From NCBI RefSeq assembly GCF_013389365.1, contig NZ_JACADJ010000010.1, positions 1 to 64,000 of the forward strand: a stretch of DNA of 64,000 bases, written 5' to 3'. Shown in pieces: positions 16,047 to 26,607 of this stretch. This stretch comes from Desulfobacter latus. Lineage in GTDB: Bacteria; Desulfobacterota; Desulfobacteria; Desulfobacterales; Desulfobacteraceae. The translations under genes were made by a program, and so were the position numbers. Numbering within the stretch: position 1 is the first letter of the stretch; every line of letters starts with the position of its first letter. Below the pieces are notes generated by a model. That model was given only the letters and a program-made list of their open reading frames with translations, was not told the DNA's origin and made no database searches.

Positions 16047-16527
16047 CGCCATAAAATCTTTGTCCAATGCGTTCAATAATTTTTGATGTGGAAATGTTTT
16101 CCTCAAAAGCCACCCGCGCCACGCGTCCGCCGCAGCTTTTGACAAACTCGGCCCCAATAATTTTATCCTCGGGCCAGTCCGCCCCCTTGACCAGAACATG
16201 GGGAACAATGCTTCGGATCAAATTTTCCGGATCAGGCGCATCGAACAGCACCACATGATCCACACAACCTAGGGCCGCCACAACGCGGACGCGCTGCGCC
16301 TGACAGATCACCGGCCGAAGATCGCCTTTGATCTGCCGGACGGAAGCATCGGAATTCAGACCCAGAACCAGCACATCCCCGAATGACTTGGCTTTTTCAA
16401 GATAGGCCACATGGCCGGCATGAAGGATATCAAAGCAGCCGTTGGTAAACACAACGGTCCGGCCAAGGGTTGTGTATTCACGGGACAGACGGCACATCTC
16501 ATCCAATGTAACAATTTTATTGTCCAT
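16039..16527 (-). CDS. rfaE2: ADP-heptose synthase adenylyltransferase (RfaE2)
   Basis: A 162-residue nucleotidyltransferase corresponding to the C-terminal half of HldE. It adenylylates D-glycero-beta-D-manno-heptose 1-phosphate for the LPS inner core. Motifs are TNGCFDILHAGHVAYL (HxGH class), LGLNSDASVRQIKG and the C-terminal ISTSKIIERI (the (S/T)TS-KI motif). The start is ATG 16527, one base after the nitrilase stop; the longer open frame to 16668 is overlap with that gene. The matching kinase RfaE1 is at 29839-30819, so the bifunctional enzyme is split here. Confidence 0.9.
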   Translation of the reverse strand: MDNKIVTLDEMCRLSREYTTLGRTVVFTNGCFDILHAGHVAYLEKAKSFGDVLVLGLNSDASVRQIKGDLRPVICQAQRVRVVAALGCVDHVVLFDAPDPENLIRSIVPHVLVKGADWPEDKIIGAEFVKSCGGRVARVAFEENISTSKIIERIGQRFYGDA

Positions 16528-16528
16528 A

Positions 16529-17323
16529 TTAACCGTAAATATCTCCCCTGCGGTCCTGTTCAACGGGAATGGTTTGCCGCACCAGGTCAACCAGGTCCAT
16601 GTCAATATCGGCCATGATAATACCGGGCTCATCATCGCCTTGGGCAAGAACAGAACCGTTGGGATCAACGATCATGGAACTGCCCGGAAAAACAAGCCCG
16701 TCAGGATCGGTGCCTGTACGGTTACAGCAGATAAACCAGGCCTGGTTTTCAATGGCCCTGGCACGGATCAGCGCCTGCCAGTGTGCCACCCGGGCAAGGG
16801 GCCACTGGGCACTGACCACAAAAAGCCGCGCCCCGTCAAGGAACAGGCGGCGGGCAAGCTCGGGAAATCGCAGATCATAGCAGATCATCGTCCCGACACG
16901 GCCCAGACTGGTGTCTGCCGTCACCATCTCATCTCCCCTTGCATAATACAGATGCTCACCGGTCAAAGGAAACAGGTGCAGTTTGCGGTATCGGATCCGG
17001 ATCTCGCCGTCTGCGTCAATTAAATAAAGGGTATTGAATATCTGACCGTTCCCTTGTTCAGGCAGACTTCCGGCAACGGCCATGGACCGGTTCCGGGCAA
17101 ATTCAGTCAGACGTTGAATCCCCTCTTTTACAGCCGGCATAAGCCGGGTTATATTTTCATTGTCAAATCCGGTTAAGAAAAACTCAGGACAGACCCCAAG
17201 ACATGCGCCCTGATCCGCCAGGTGTTCCAGATGCGAAAGGGCCACAGAAAGATTTTCCCGGACATTCCCGATTTTTACATCAAACTGCACGGCACCGGCT
17301 TTAAACGTTGTTTTTGTAATCAT
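16529..17323 (-). CDS. nitrilase-superfamily amidohydrolase
   Basis: A 264-residue carbon-nitrogen hydrolase with an intact Glu-Lys-Cys triad: Glu47 in CPEFF, Lys114 in YRKLHLF and Cys148 in MICYDLRFPE. DLRFPE places it with omega-amidase/YafV-type or deaminated-glutathione amidase proteins rather than true nitrilases. Substrate is unproven; repair of deaminated glutathione or alpha-ketoglutaramate hydrolysis are the family activities. It sits between the DAHP synthase (13 bases upstream) and rfaE2, in one compact operon. Confidence 0.85.
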   Translation of the reverse strand: MITKTTFKAGAVQFDVKIGNVRENLSVALSHLEHLADQGACLGVCPEFFLTGFDNENITRLMPAVKEGIQRLTEFARNRSMAVAGSLPEQGNGQIFNTLYLIDADGEIRIRYRKLHLFPLTGEHLYYARGDEMVTADTSLGRVGTMICYDLRFPELARRLFLDGARLFVVSAQWPLARVAHWQALIRARAIENQAWFICCNRTGTDPDGLVFPGSSMIVDPNGSVLAQGDDEPGIIMADIDMDLVDLVRQTIPVEQDRRGDIYG

Positions 17324-17336
17324 ATTTCCCTTTTCA

Positions 17337-18683
17337 TCAATGCTTAATCATGTCAGCAATCTGAAACGCCACCTCCAGACTTTGTTCGGCATTGAGTCGC
17401 GGATCACAGGTGGTATCATACCGATTGTGAAGTTCTTCACTGACAATATTTCTGGCGCCACCGACACATTCGGTTACGTTTTTACCGGTCATTTCAAGAT
17501 GAACGCCCCCCGGAATCGTTCCTTCTGCCCAGTGAATTTCAAAAAACCGGGTAATCTCCGTTAAAATATCATTAAAATTCCGGGTCTTGTGTCCGGATTC
17601 CGATGTATATGTATTGGCATGCATAGGATCGCAGTTCCATACAATGTGAGCCCCCTCTTTTTTGATTTCCCGAAGCAGGGCGGGCAGCTTTTTCTCAATA
17701 TTGTCACAGCCCATCCGGGTAATCAGGGTCAATCTTCCGGGTTCGTTTTCAGGGTTAAGCGTTTCAATTAGCTGCTTGATATTATCAATATCATGGTCCG
17801 GGCCGATTTTAACACCAATCGGATTGAGTACGCCTCGTAAAAATTCGACATGCGCGCCGTCGACCTGCCGGGTCCGTTCGCCAATCCAAAGCATATGCGC
17901 CGAACAATCATACCAGTCCCCGGTGGTGGAATCAATCCGGGTCAACGCCTCTTCGTAAGGCAATAAAAGCGCTTCATGGGAGGTGAAGATCTGGGTTTGA
18001 TTGACCTGGGGAATATCTGTGGGAATCCCGATTGTATTCATAAACTTGATGGCCTGGTCAATCTGCGCGGCAAGTCGGTTATAAGACCGCCCCATGGGGG
18101 ATTGGGCCACAAACTCCTGATTCCAGGCCTGCACCCTGTGCAGCGCTGCGAACCCGCCCCGGGTAAATGCACGCAAAAGGTTCAAGGTGGATGCTGCCAG
18201 ATAATACCCTTTAAGTATGTATTTAGGATTCGGGGTTCGTGCTTTGATGGACGCTTCGCTTTTATTGACCATATCTCCCCGATATGAGGGTAGCTCAACG
18301 CCGTCTACAATTTCCGTATCTGACGACCGGGGCTTGGCAAACTGACCGGCAATCCGACCTACTTTTATGGCAGGTTTTCCGCCGGCATATGCCATAACAA
18401 CAGCCATCTGCAGCAAAACTTTCATGGTTTCCCTGATGGTCGGTGCCGTAACCTGGGAAAAATCTTCTGAACAGTCTCCGCCCTGAATCAGAAATGCCTC
18501 CCCTTTTGAAGCCTTGGCCAGCAGCGCTTTCAAGGTTCTTATTTCCCCTGCAAAAACCAGCGGCGGCAGCAGCGCCAAATCTTTAGTGACTTTTTCCAAC
18601 GCTTTTTGATCCGGCCAGTTGGGCTGCTGAAGGGCCGTATAATTTTTCCAGCTTGATTTTGTCCATCCATTTTGGTTTGTCAT
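17337..18683 (-). CDS. class II 3-deoxy-7-phosphoheptulonate synthase
   Basis: A 448-residue class II (plant- and Mycobacterium-like) DAHP synthase, first enzyme of the shikimate pathway, condensing phosphoenolpyruvate with erythrose 4-phosphate. Family segments are EAFLIQGGDCSEDF, KVGRIAGQFAKPRS, the SPMGRSYNRLAAQIDQA region, WIGERTRQVDGAHVEFLRG and HIVWNCDPMHANTY. Length is normal. The downstream aromatic genes are at 40-44 kb in a separate operon with phenylalanine-sensing attenuation; no such leader precedes this gene, so feedback is presumably at the enzyme level. Confidence 0.92.
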   Translation of the reverse strand: MTNQNGWTKSSWKNYTALQQPNWPDQKALEKVTKDLALLPPLVFAGEIRTLKALLAKASKGEAFLIQGGDCSEDFSQVTAPTIRETMKVLLQMAVVMAYAGGKPAIKVGRIAGQFAKPRSSDTEIVDGVELPSYRGDMVNKSEASIKARTPNPKYILKGYYLAASTLNLLRAFTRGGFAALHRVQAWNQEFVAQSPMGRSYNRLAAQIDQAIKFMNTIGIPTDIPQVNQTQIFTSHEALLLPYEEALTRIDSTTGDWYDCSAHMLWIGERTRQVDGAHVEFLRGVLNPIGVKIGPDHDIDNIKQLIETLNPENEPGRLTLITRMGCDNIEKKLPALLREIKKEGAHIVWNCDPMHANTYTSESGHKTRNFNDILTEITRFFEIHWAEGTIPGGVHLEMTGKNVTECVGGARNIVSEELHNRYDTTCDPRLNAEQSLEVAFQIADMIKH

Positions 18684-18702
18684 GTTTTCTACCGTCTTAT
18701 CC

Positions 18703-18797
18703 TTAATTAAATTAGCGCCCTTTGGGCGGGCTGTTAGGTGCTGGGTACTAGGTACTGGGTACTAGGTACTGGGAAATGGAAATTCCTATACTCTCAA
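18703..18797 (+). repeat. dispersed heptamer repeat, copy B (5 units)
   Basis: Reads TTAATTAAATTA, the palindromic GCGCCCTTTGGGCGGGC, GCTGTTAGGT, five heptamers (GCTGGGT, ACTAGGT, ACTGGGT, ACTAGGT, ACTGGGA) and AATGGAAATTCCTATACT. It lies just upstream of the DAHP synthase start. Same family as 6050-6131 and 61261-61372. Confidence 0.88.
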
Positions 18798-19031
18798 GTT
18801 TCATTTATGATCGATCTAAACATCATAATTATATAATTTAGAATGTTTATTCTGAAATTGCAAAGTATCGGGTAAAAAATTTTTGACAAACACCGGCATC
18901 GAATGATGATGCCATTAGGCACTTTCCATATGCATTGTTTTTTTATATAAAGGATGCGCGTGCGATAATGACCCAGATATGTTGCCTTGAATGAACAACA
19001 AACGTGACCTTCTAATGGAGAAAGATTCCCG
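18798..19031 (+). promoter_or_regulatory. leader of the chemoreceptor gene
   Basis: The rest of this 348-base gap contains a TTGACA at about 18880-18886 and a small hairpin GGCATC-GAATGAT-GATGCC at about 18895-18913. GGAGAAAG before ATG 19032 is the ribosome-binding site. The -10 element is not clear. Confidence 0.35.
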
Positions 19032-21233
19032 ATGATGATTTTAAGTGCTTTGAAACTAAAAATGAAATTGATGATTTTTGGTATTTTGCTTAGTGTTATT
19101 CCGCTTATTTTAATTTCTTTAATTTCTTTTCTCCAGGATACCCAGACTGAAAAAATTGTGGCGCATGAAACGTCAAATTTGGCCATTGAAAATTTCGAGA
19201 ATCTGGTTAAAGGCGTCTATTTGACCTGCAAGACCAGCCAGGAACAAGTTCAAGGGGCAGTCAACCGATCTTTAAATGTTGCCCGGGATATCATGACGCA
19301 GCAGGGCGCTGTACAATTGTCCAATGAGACCATTGACTGGCAGGCGGTGAACCAATATACGAAAGCAAAACAAACGCTTCCGCTTCCCAAGATTCTCGTC
19401 GGTGGCGAATGGATCGGAAAAACAAATGATATGTCGGAAAGGTCCTCAATTGTAGACAAAGTCCAATCGCTGGTTGGCGGAACATGTACGATATTCCAAC
19501 GTCTGAACGAAGCGGGCAGCATGTTGCGGGTTGCAACGAACGTCGTAAAAAAAGATGGAACACGAGCGATAGGCACCTATATCCCTGCAATCAATCCCGA
19601 CGGAAAACCCAATCCGGTCATCAAAGAAGTACTTAACGGAAAAACATTCAGGGGCCGGGCGTTTGTCGTTGACAGATGGTACATCACGGCTTACGAACCA
19701 ATATATGATAAAAATCAGTATGTTGTAGGCGTTCTTTACGTGGGTATTCCCCAGGAAAGCGTTACCAGTCTCAGAAACGCAGTAATGAATACAAGAGTCG
19801 GTAAAACCGGATATGTGTATATCATTGATTCCAAAGGGGATTATGTGATTTCACATCAAGGCAAAAAGGACGGAGAAAATATATTTGCCTTTCAATCCAA
19901 AGACGGTTCCTTTCCAATCAAGAAGCTGATTAAAACCGCCCAAAGCCTGACTGAAAACCGTGTCGGTTCAATGATATACAAATTCGATGCCAAAGATGGC
20001 AACGGCGAAATCGAAAAAGTAATCAGAATGATGTATTTTAAACCCTGGGACTGGATTATTGCCGCAGGATTACCGATTCGTGAATTTAATGCGACCAATC
20101 ATAAGATAGAAACCATTGGCGCACAAAAGACAACGTTCCAATTTTCAATCATTGTTATTGTTCTGATTCTCGTAACACTGATCTGGTATTTTGTCAGCAA
20201 AAGCATCACGGCGCCACTGATTAAAGGAGTCTCGTTTGCAAAAACTATGGCAGCAGGAGATTTCACGCAATCTCTTGATGCCGGCGGGCATGATGAAGTT
20301 GGGAACCTGTCCACCTCTTTAAACACGATGTCAGCCAATCTGCAAGAGATGATCCGGAATATTTTCCAAACGACTCAGGCGTTGACATCTTCTGCCGAAG
20401 GGCTTTCATCTATTTCAAAGCAGATTTCCACAAATGCCGAACAATCCGCAGAAAAAGCACACAGCGTATCTGAATCCGCAGAAGAAATGACTGCAAATAT
20501 GAATAGTGTGGCGAATAGCACTGGAGAAACGACTGCCAATATCCAGATGATTGTTTCTGCTGCCGAAGAAATGTCTTCTACTATAAATGAAATTGCAAAT
20601 AACACAGCTAAGGGCAGTGAAACAACAAACGCAGCCGTTGAAGCGGCAAAAGAGGTTTCCCAAAAAGTCGGTGAGCTTGGGAAAAGCGCATCTGAAATCA
20701 GTAAGGTTACGGAAACCATTGCCGATATTTCAGAGCAAACCAATCTGCTTGCCCTGAATGCGACAATCGAAGCGGCAAGAGCAGGTAACGCAGGCAAGGG
20801 GTTTGCCGTTGTTGCAGGAGAAATTAAAGCGCTTGCTCAACAGACAGCAGAAGCGACAAATGAAATAGATAACAAGATAACCGCTGTTCAGACAACAACA
20901 AATGAATCTGTTACGGCAATTGATTCCATCGTAAGCATCATCAATGAAATCAATGAAATTGTAATAACTGTTGCCACAGCGATTGAAGAACAATCTACAA
21001 CAACTCAGGAAATAGCAAATAATGTGGCTCAAGCGGCGCAAGGGATAGAAGAAGTGAGTCAAAATGTGGACCAAACGTCTGCTGCTGCGGAAAAAGTAAC
21101 AAAAGATATTAACGAGGTAAGTCAGGCCGCCAATGAAATGAATACCGGCAGCCGGCAGATAGAAACCAGTGCGGTGGAACTATCAAAACTTGCTGAACAG
21201 CTGAACGAAATGGTTGGAAGATTTAAGATATAA
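19032..21233 (+). CDS. methyl-accepting chemotaxis protein (double-Cache type)
   Basis: A 733-residue transmembrane chemoreceptor. TM1 is at about residues 12-34. A long periplasmic part (about 35-370) resembles the Cache_3-Cache_2 fusion family ([33 protein letters not shown]). TM2 (about 375-398) is followed by HAMP ([19 protein letters not shown]) and a long cytoplasmic coiled coil. The hairpin tip has [20 protein letters not shown] with [21 protein letters not shown], the CheA/CheW-contact region. It ends in VGRFKI, without an NWETF pentapeptide. It is a possible substrate of the CheR/CheD pair at 6-9 kb. The two consecutive ATGs at 19032 and 19035 leave the exact start ambiguous. Confidence 0.93.
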   Translation: MMILSALKLKMKLMIFGILLSVIPLILISLISFLQDTQTEKIVAHETSNLAIENFENLVKGVYLTCKTSQEQVQGAVNRSLNVARDIMTQQGAVQLSNETIDWQAVNQYTKAKQTLPLPKILVGGEWIGKTNDMSERSSIVDKVQSLVGGTCTIFQRLNEAGSMLRVATNVVKKDGTRAIGTYIPAINPDGKPNPVIKEVLNGKTFRGRAFVVDRWYITAYEPIYDKNQYVVGVLYVGIPQESVTSLRNAVMNTRVGKTGYVYIIDSKGDYVISHQGKKDGENIFAFQSKDGSFPIKKLIKTAQSLTENRVGSMIYKFDAKDGNGEIEKVIRMMYFKPWDWIIAAGLPIREFNATNHKIETIGAQKTTFQFSIIVIVLILVTLIWYFVSKSITAPLIKGVSFAKTMAAGDFTQSLDAGGHDEVGNLSTSLNTMSANLQEMIRNIFQTTQALTSSAEGLSSISKQISTNAEQSAEKAHSVSESAEEMTANMNSVANSTGETTANIQMIVSAAEEMSSTINEIANNTAKGSETTNAAVEAAKEVSQKVGELGKSASEISKVTETIADISEQTNLLALNATIEAARAGNAGKGFAVVAGEIKALAQQTAEATNEIDNKITAVQTTTNESVTAIDSIVSIINEINEIVITVATAIEEQSTTTQEIANNVAQAAQGIEEVSQNVDQTSAAAEKVTKDINEVSQAANEMNTGSRQIETSAVELSKLAEQLNEMVGRFKI

Positions 21234-21297
21234 CTATAAAACTGCATATCCAAGGCCCATGATCGGAATAAAATCTTCCAAAATTTTGATTATGGGC

Positions 21298-22890
21298 CTA
21301 AAGGCTAAGTCGAAAGTGAAGATCCTGGTACGCTTTTTTATCCGGTGCAAGTGACAGGGCCTTGGCAGCCAGGGGCAGTGCGATGGCGCGCTCGGCAATG
21401 CGTTCATAAGATAGGGCGGCCTGGTAGGCGAAGGCGGCCCGGTCGGGTTTTAAAGCAAACGCGGCTTCCCAGTCTTCAGCGGCGGCTTGGAATTGCTTTT
21501 GGTGCCACCGTGTCGAGGCACGAAAACTGTAATACCAGCAGCTTTTACCGGCATACGTTTCCATGGCCCGGGTGACGGCAAGTTCGGCAGCAGCATATTT
21601 TTTTCGAGTGTAGAGTGCTGTGGCAAAGAGATAATGGGTTTTATGGTTGTAAGGGTCGAGGCGGGTGGCCTGTTGTGCCATCACCTCCATCGTGTCCCAG
21701 TCTTTTTCCTTTTGGGCGATTGTTGCCCTTAACATGCAGGCCGCAGCCGTGGGCGAGGTTTCGATCATCTGTCTGAGTTTTTCTTTGGCCGAAAAGACCT
21801 GGTCCATGTCCAGGTAGCATTGGGCCGTCACAAGATCCAGAGCAGGGATGGAGAGATGGGACTGGGCCAGGTGGTCGGAAAAAGACAGAAAAGGCATGTG
21901 TGCCCCCTGTGATTTGAACACCCTGTAGATCCGCCAGAGGCTCTTTTCCTTGGATTTTGATGTTTCCAGGGTTTTGACAAATACGGAAAAACTCTCCTCA
22001 TACCGGCTGTCCTGGACCAGCATGGATCCCAGGTAGAGAAAATCATTTGCGCTGTTGGCGCCGGGGTCATGGGCAAGGCAGGTCTTAAACCAGGAGATGG
22101 CTGCTGTGAGGTTCCCTTGGTCCCTGTAAATTCGGGAGAGTGCGGTCAAGGCCTCTCTGGGCCGGATATTTTCCTCAACTGCCTGCGCCAGGCCTTGAAT
22201 CATGGAGGAGACCAGTGCCGGGGTATAAAAGGATTCTTTTTTTAAACGTCGGTAAACAGGGGGGTAAATCCGGGTCATTTCAGCGATCAGTTCCGGGAGC
22301 CGGTTCAGCCGGCCTGTGTCATGGAAATATCTGGCCTGGGCCTGGCGCACGGCAATGCCGGCCGGCCTGAGGGCCGCGGCAATCCGGTACAGGGGATCGG
22401 CGTTATATGGGTTGAGGGTTCCGGGGTGTCGCCAGGGATGAAGGCGTTCCAGGGAATGTTCGGTACGGGCAAGCCAGAACGCGGTGAGGTAATCCCCGGG
22501 CTCAATGGCTTTGGCCGCCTGAAGCCGGGTCCGGGCCGCAATCATTCGGTCAAAGACCCCATGGGTCAAGCCGGTGGTACGCCAGGTTTCCGTGGCCCAC
22601 TGGAACAGGGCCCGGCCGTGGGAGGTGTTTTGGTGAAACCGGTCGGCGGCGGTAAACAGGGTGTTTTTAAAGATGGCCGGCAGGGCCGTCTCCGCTTTTT
22701 CAAACCATGATACGGCCAGGTCATAATCCCCGGTTCTCATTGCCTTGATTCCTTTTTGGGCTATAAACCTGGGATGGATGACAAGGAGACAGGAAACAAG
22801 AAACAGCCCAAGAACAGTGAGGCTCAGGCCCGGCAGAATTTGGCGGTTACGGCTTTGGCCGTTAGGCTTGGGTCGCTCACTTGTTTCCAT
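21298..22890 (-). CDS. membrane-anchored TPR protein of the polysaccharide cluster
   Basis: A 530-residue protein with one N-terminal membrane anchor (about residues 19-42) and a helical-repeat body. TPR-like motifs are clear in the last third ([40 protein letters not shown]). No enzymatic motif is seen. Its start overlaps the BY-kinase stop by 14 bases, so it is the last gene of the exopolysaccharide export operon. Proteins of this type often act as assembly scaffolds in such clusters; the exact role is unknown. It is convergent with the chemoreceptor gene, and an AGGCCCAT/ATGGGCCT inverted repeat spans the junction. Confidence 0.7.
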   Translation of the reverse strand: METSERPKPNGQSRNRQILPGLSLTVLGLFLVSCLLVIHPRFIAQKGIKAMRTGDYDLAVSWFEKAETALPAIFKNTLFTAADRFHQNTSHGRALFQWATETWRTTGLTHGVFDRMIAARTRLQAAKAIEPGDYLTAFWLARTEHSLERLHPWRHPGTLNPYNADPLYRIAAALRPAGIAVRQAQARYFHDTGRLNRLPELIAEMTRIYPPVYRRLKKESFYTPALVSSMIQGLAQAVEENIRPREALTALSRIYRDQGNLTAAISWFKTCLAHDPGANSANDFLYLGSMLVQDSRYEESFSVFVKTLETSKSKEKSLWRIYRVFKSQGAHMPFLSFSDHLAQSHLSIPALDLVTAQCYLDMDQVFSAKEKLRQMIETSPTAAACMLRATIAQKEKDWDTMEVMAQQATRLDPYNHKTHYLFATALYTRKKYAAAELAVTRAMETYAGKSCWYYSFRASTRWHQKQFQAAAEDWEAAFALKPDRAAFAYQAALSYERIAERAIALPLAAKALSLAPDKKAYQDLHFRLSL

Positions 22891-24109
22891 AATAGGATGA
22901 ATAGTATTTCTCGTAATACTTGTAATACCCCTCTTTCTTCATGTCCACCTGGTTGAGAACAAAGCCGAGAATGGGCTGGTTCACCGCCTTGAACTGGTCC
23001 ACGACATTCTGGATGATTTTGCGGTCCGTGTTTCCGGATTTTATCACCAGCAAGGTGCCGTCCACCATGGGGGTAAACAGCAGGGCATCAGTGGCTGCGG
23101 TCACAGGCGGCGTATCAATAAGAATGAAGTCAAACCGGGATTTCAGTATCTCAATGAGAAATGCCATGTGGTTGGAGCCCACCACTTCGGCGGGATTGGG
23201 CGGTATTTTGCCTGTATATATAACAAACAGGTTGTCCTCTTTCGTGGGCGCAATGGCTGTATCAATGGCTGCGTTGCAGTATTTCAAAGCATTTTCGCTG
23301 TTGTTGAAATTTTCAAACAGCTTTTCAATATCAATGGTCTGGCTTTTGGCGCTCTTTCCCGAATCCCGCGGAAGTGTTGAAAATTCAAAAGAGCCGGTTT
23401 CCATGGCAGATACGGCCCGGATGGCTTCAACAATATGGATGGACAAGGCCCGGGTCAAATCTTTTTTGGGAACAAGATCCATGGTGCTTAAAACAAAGGC
23501 CAGGTCGCGGCCTGATTTCTTCTGTTTGTTCAGGACCAGGCGGGCCTGTTCTTCGGAAATCAGGTTTTCCCGGATCAAGGTGGTGACCACGTGTTTGGAT
23601 TTCGGCCGGTTTATCCAGGAAATATTGGTGATTTTTCCCTTTTCAAACAGAATTTCAGCCTGAATCTCATTGTTTGCCAGGTACAGGCGGGTCGATCTAT
23701 TTTGAAGCCGGGTCAGTTGAATCAGATCATCAACACCGAATTTGTCCAGGCTGCCTTTGGTCAGATGGGTGCCGAATATTTCGGTGACAAGCTCGGTTAC
23801 GCCGGCCCCTGGCGTTTCCGTCATCAGGGAGCTCAATTGCGGGCGCCGCAGGTCACAGTCTATGGCCAGTACCTTACGGTCGGTTTGAGCAATGCTGTGG
23901 GCCAGGTTAAGTGTTGTGGTGGTTTTGCCTTCTTTTTCCACGGAACTGGTCACCATAATGGATTTGATCTCATTGTCCATGTTTGAAAAAAACAGGTTGG
24001 TGCGAAGCGTCCGATAAGATTCGGCAAATCGGGAGTTTGGCGGTAAGTTGGGCAGCAGTCTTTCTTGGTCGGTTTGCCGGGATCTCTTTTTTTTATTCCT
24101 GAAAATCAA
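22877..24109 (-). CDS. BY-kinase-like capsular ATPase with inserted DUF4388 domain
   Basis: A 410-residue CpsD/Wzc-C-type bacterial tyrosine kinase. N-terminal [12 protein letters not shown], Walker [13 protein letters not shown] (55-66), Walker A' [12 protein letters not shown] (80-91), Walker [12 protein letters not shown] (326-336) and a C-terminal tyrosine cluster ([18 protein letters not shown]) are all present. Between Walker A' and Walker B, about residues 117-287 are an insertion. It begins [18 protein letters not shown] with [13 protein letters not shown], the pattern of DUF4388/PATAN domains, followed by a helical MshEN-like segment ([20 protein letters not shown]). The kinase core resumes at [18 protein letters not shown]. 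It starts in an ATGA overlap with the Wzz-like gene. Confidence 0.85.
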   Translation of the reverse strand: MIFRNKKKRSRQTDQERLLPNLPPNSRFAESYRTLRTNLFFSNMDNEIKSIMVTSSVEKEGKTTTTLNLAHSIAQTDRKVLAIDCDLRRPQLSSLMTETPGAGVTELVTEIFGTHLTKGSLDKFGVDDLIQLTRLQNRSTRLYLANNEIQAEILFEKGKITNISWINRPKSKHVVTTLIRENLISEEQARLVLNKQKKSGRDLAFVLSTMDLVPKKDLTRALSIHIVEAIRAVSAMETGSFEFSTLPRDSGKSAKSQTIDIEKLFENFNNSENALKYCNAAIDTAIAPTKEDNLFVIYTGKIPPNPAEVVGSNHMAFLIEILKSRFDFILIDTPPVTAATDALLFTPMVDGTLLVIKSGNTDRKIIQNVVDQFKAVNQPILGFVLNQVDMKKEGYYKYYEKYYSSYYGNK

Positions 24110-25623
24110 TTTTGTCCTCCATAGGCGACGGATGTATCCGCTTCGGGAATCACGGATAGTACGGGCAGATCAAAATATTGATGAATATCTTCTTCCGTGC
24201 GCACGGTCTGGTCCATATACTCAAAGAAAAACGCAAGACCGCATCCAAAAAAGAGCCCAAGAACCATGGCCAGCAATATATTGCGCTTTTTGTTGGGGGA
24301 TACGGGGCCGATGGGTACCTGGGCCGTTTCCACCAGCCGGATATTGGAGGTGTTGGCAGTCTGGAGAATATTGGATTCCTTGATCCGGGAGAGCATCAGA
24401 TCATACAGATTCTTTGAGGTATCCACATTGCGCTGGAGAATGGTGTATTTTAACTCTTTTGACGAGGTGGCCAGGGCCTCTTTCTCAAACTCAGTCAAAT
24501 TTTTTTCTAATGTTTTTTCCCTGGCATACAGCACTTTACGTTCGGATTTGAGATTTTCCTTTTCCTTGGCGATTTCCTGGGCCAGACTGTTTCTGGTTTT
24601 TATCAGTTCCGTCTGGGTCTGGACAATGTTAGGATGCTTGCCCTTGTATATTTTGGACAGCCGGGACAGTTCGATCTCAAGATCCACGACCTTGGCATAG
24701 ATGCTTTCTATGATGGGATTGTTGATCAATGAGCGCACATTAGCAACACCCTTGAGAGAGCCCAGATTTTTATTCAGTTCATTAATCTTGGCATCAAGCC
24801 CCAGACGCTTGTTGCGTGTTTCCAGGTAACGGTTGTTAAACTCCTGGATTTTCTGTTCCGTCAGCTTCTGTTTTCCCTCGATGGAAAAGAGCTGGCTTTC
24901 CTTTTTGTACTCAAAAAATTTTTGCTCGTCATCCTCCAATTTTTTACGAATATCATAAAGTTCCTGGTTCAACCAGGCCAGGGTCTGCTTGGAGGCGTTC
25001 ATTTTATTGGTTAAATTAAACTCCATGAACTTGGTCGTCAGCGTGTTGGCAATGGCGGCGGCAAGTTTCGGGTCCTTATCCTTGGCCGATATGGTGAGCA
25101 GGCGGGTGTCTCTTATCTGCTCCACCGTAATCTTTTCCTGAACCTTTGCGATCAATGCCTGCATTTTCCGGTTCCGGATCTCCTCCAAAGAAAGTTCGGT
25201 AGCATCTTCTTTGACGAGGAGTTGCTTTATGTTCTCCTTGAGATTCGACAGCCACTGGCGGAAAAAACTGACCTCCAGGTCTTTGTCCTCAGCATCCAGG
25301 TTCAATGCGTCGATCACTTCCCTGATCACGGGGCTGGACTTCATGGTCTTGATGGAGGTGTTAAAACTCATGGTTTGGGAATGATAGGATTCATAGTCGA
25401 TGCGTTCCCCGGTAATGGGCGAACTGGACCCTTCCTTGTCAAGGATCAGCCTTGCGGAAGATTCATATACCGGGTCCACCAGAAAGCTGTAAAATACAGC
25501 GGCCAGAACCGTAAGAATAAACACCAAGATGATCAACGCTTTGCGCTTCATGAACACCATCAGGTATTCGGAGAGGTGAATTTCCTTTTCCTCAAAAAAA
25601 GATTCCGAAGGGGTGTCTTGCAT
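24106..25623 (-). CDS. Wzz/GumC-type chain-length determinant
   Basis: A 505-residue polysaccharide co-polymerase. TM1 is at about residues 26-46 (LIILVFILTVLAAVFYSFLV), followed by a periplasmic segment with coiled coils (about 190-420), and TM2 near the C-terminus (NILLAMVLGLFFGCGLAFFF) with the proline-rich PIGPVSPNKK before it. There is no kinase domain, so the separate BY-kinase at 22877-24109 is its partner. I start at ATG 25623 (MQDTPSESFF) because AAGGAG stands five bases upstream; the open frame extends eight codons farther. Confidence 0.9.
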   Translation of the reverse strand: MQDTPSESFFEEKEIHLSEYLMVFMKRKALIILVFILTVLAAVFYSFLVDPVYESSARLILDKEGSSSPITGERIDYESYHSQTMSFNTSIKTMKSSPVIREVIDALNLDAEDKDLEVSFFRQWLSNLKENIKQLLVKEDATELSLEEIRNRKMQALIAKVQEKITVEQIRDTRLLTISAKDKDPKLAAAIANTLTTKFMEFNLTNKMNASKQTLAWLNQELYDIRKKLEDDEQKFFEYKKESQLFSIEGKQKLTEQKIQEFNNRYLETRNKRLGLDAKINELNKNLGSLKGVANVRSLINNPIIESIYAKVVDLEIELSRLSKIYKGKHPNIVQTQTELIKTRNSLAQEIAKEKENLKSERKVLYAREKTLEKNLTEFEKEALATSSKELKYTILQRNVDTSKNLYDLMLSRIKESNILQTANTSNIRLVETAQVPIGPVSPNKKRNILLAMVLGLFFGCGLAFFFEYMDQTVRTEEDIHQYFDLPVLSVIPEADTSVAYGGQN

Positions 25624-25637
25624 GGGATCTCCTTGTG

Positions 25638-26573
25638 TTACAACCATGATTCCGGGATGTAGATTCGGTCGCCGGGCTGAAGGGGCAGGTCCGGCTCATC
25701 CCCGGTCTGGACGTTTTTTAAATTAATGGTGATAACCCGTCTTTCCGTATTGGTCCGACGGATGACCCGGGCCCGGTTCGGGGCTGCGAATTTGTCAAAT
25801 CCGCCGGCCATGATGCAGGCGGCCAGCGCCGTCATCCCGGGCTGATATTCAAATACGCCAGGTTTTTTAACTTTACCCTGAACATAAATTTTGGTGGCGG
25901 CCTGATCGAGTTTGGTACCGGGGGGGATGTAAATCGTGTCTCCGGTAGCCAGGCGGATATTTTCCGTCATGTCGCCCTCATCCAGAAGCCGTTTCAGGTC
26001 CACGATAATGGGTTTGGTACCGGCAATGGATTGCGTAGGCACTTCCGCATCCAGCGCTTCCAGTGTCTTGTCCTGGACCATGATTGTGGGGTCTTTCATG
26101 CCCCGGAGAATATAGGCCAGGTTGCCCCGTTCCTGGGTCACACCGCCTGCCTTGGCAATCAAATCCATGATGGTGGGGATGAAATCCAGGGAAAAGACAC
26201 CGGGTTCTTTGACTGCGCCTGAAATAAAAAACTGGAGGCTGTGATATTCCATGATCTGCAGGTGTACCTGGGGTCCCACAAAAAAATCCCGGGCCAAAGG
26301 AGGAACGATCTGTTTTTCCAGCTCATTGATGGTGAGGCCGGCCGCTGTAAGCTTTCCGATAAACGGGACCGTGACATCCCCGGTATCCCCCACCACCATC
26401 TCTTTGGCCACCTGCTCTTTGCCGCCGGCCAGAATGGAAATCTTCACCACGTCACCGACACCCAGGCGGTAGGCGGCATCGTCAGATGCTGCCGATGCCG
26501 GACAGGGTATCCATGTCGCCCACACCAGGAATACTAAAAAAGCTGCCCATCTTAATTTTGCAAATTTCCGCAT
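25638..26573 (-). CDS. Wza-like polysaccharide export outer-membrane protein
   Basis: A 311-residue exported protein with a signal peptide (AAFLVFLVWATWIPCPASA). The polysaccharide-export domain follows (YRLGVGDVVKISI, GDTGDVTVPFIGKLTAAGLT), then two SLBB-type domains (FISGAVKEPGVF; IYVQGKVKKPGVFEYQPGMT). No lipobox Cys at the usual place, unlike E. coli Wza. It would form the periplasmic/outer-membrane exit channel with the Wzz-like protein, whose start lies 14 bases downstream. Confidence 0.9.
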   Translation of the reverse strand: MRKFAKLRWAAFLVFLVWATWIPCPASAASDDAAYRLGVGDVVKISILAGGKEQVAKEMVVGDTGDVTVPFIGKLTAAGLTINELEKQIVPPLARDFFVGPQVHLQIMEYHSLQFFISGAVKEPGVFSLDFIPTIMDLIAKAGGVTQERGNLAYILRGMKDPTIMVQDKTLEALDAEVPTQSIAGTKPIIVDLKRLLDEGDMTENIRLATGDTIYIPPGTKLDQAATKIYVQGKVKKPGVFEYQPGMTALAACIMAGGFDKFAAPNRARVIRRTNTERRVITINLKNVQTGDEPDLPLQPGDRIYIPESWL

Positions 26574-26607
26574 GATTTTTCCGTTTATGAACTAATAAAA
26601 AATGAGC

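Noticed and set aside
16047-16208. N-terminal extension of pgeF
   Set aside because: It overlaps rfaE2 and does not resemble the YfiH family N-terminus.
16528-16668. N-terminal extension of rfaE2
   Set aside because: It is read-through of nitrilase sequence in another frame; the family N-terminus begins at ATG 16527.
22941-23663. Plus-strand frame of 240 codons opposite the BY-kinase
   Set aside because: Antisense shadow of a gene with intact kinase motifs.
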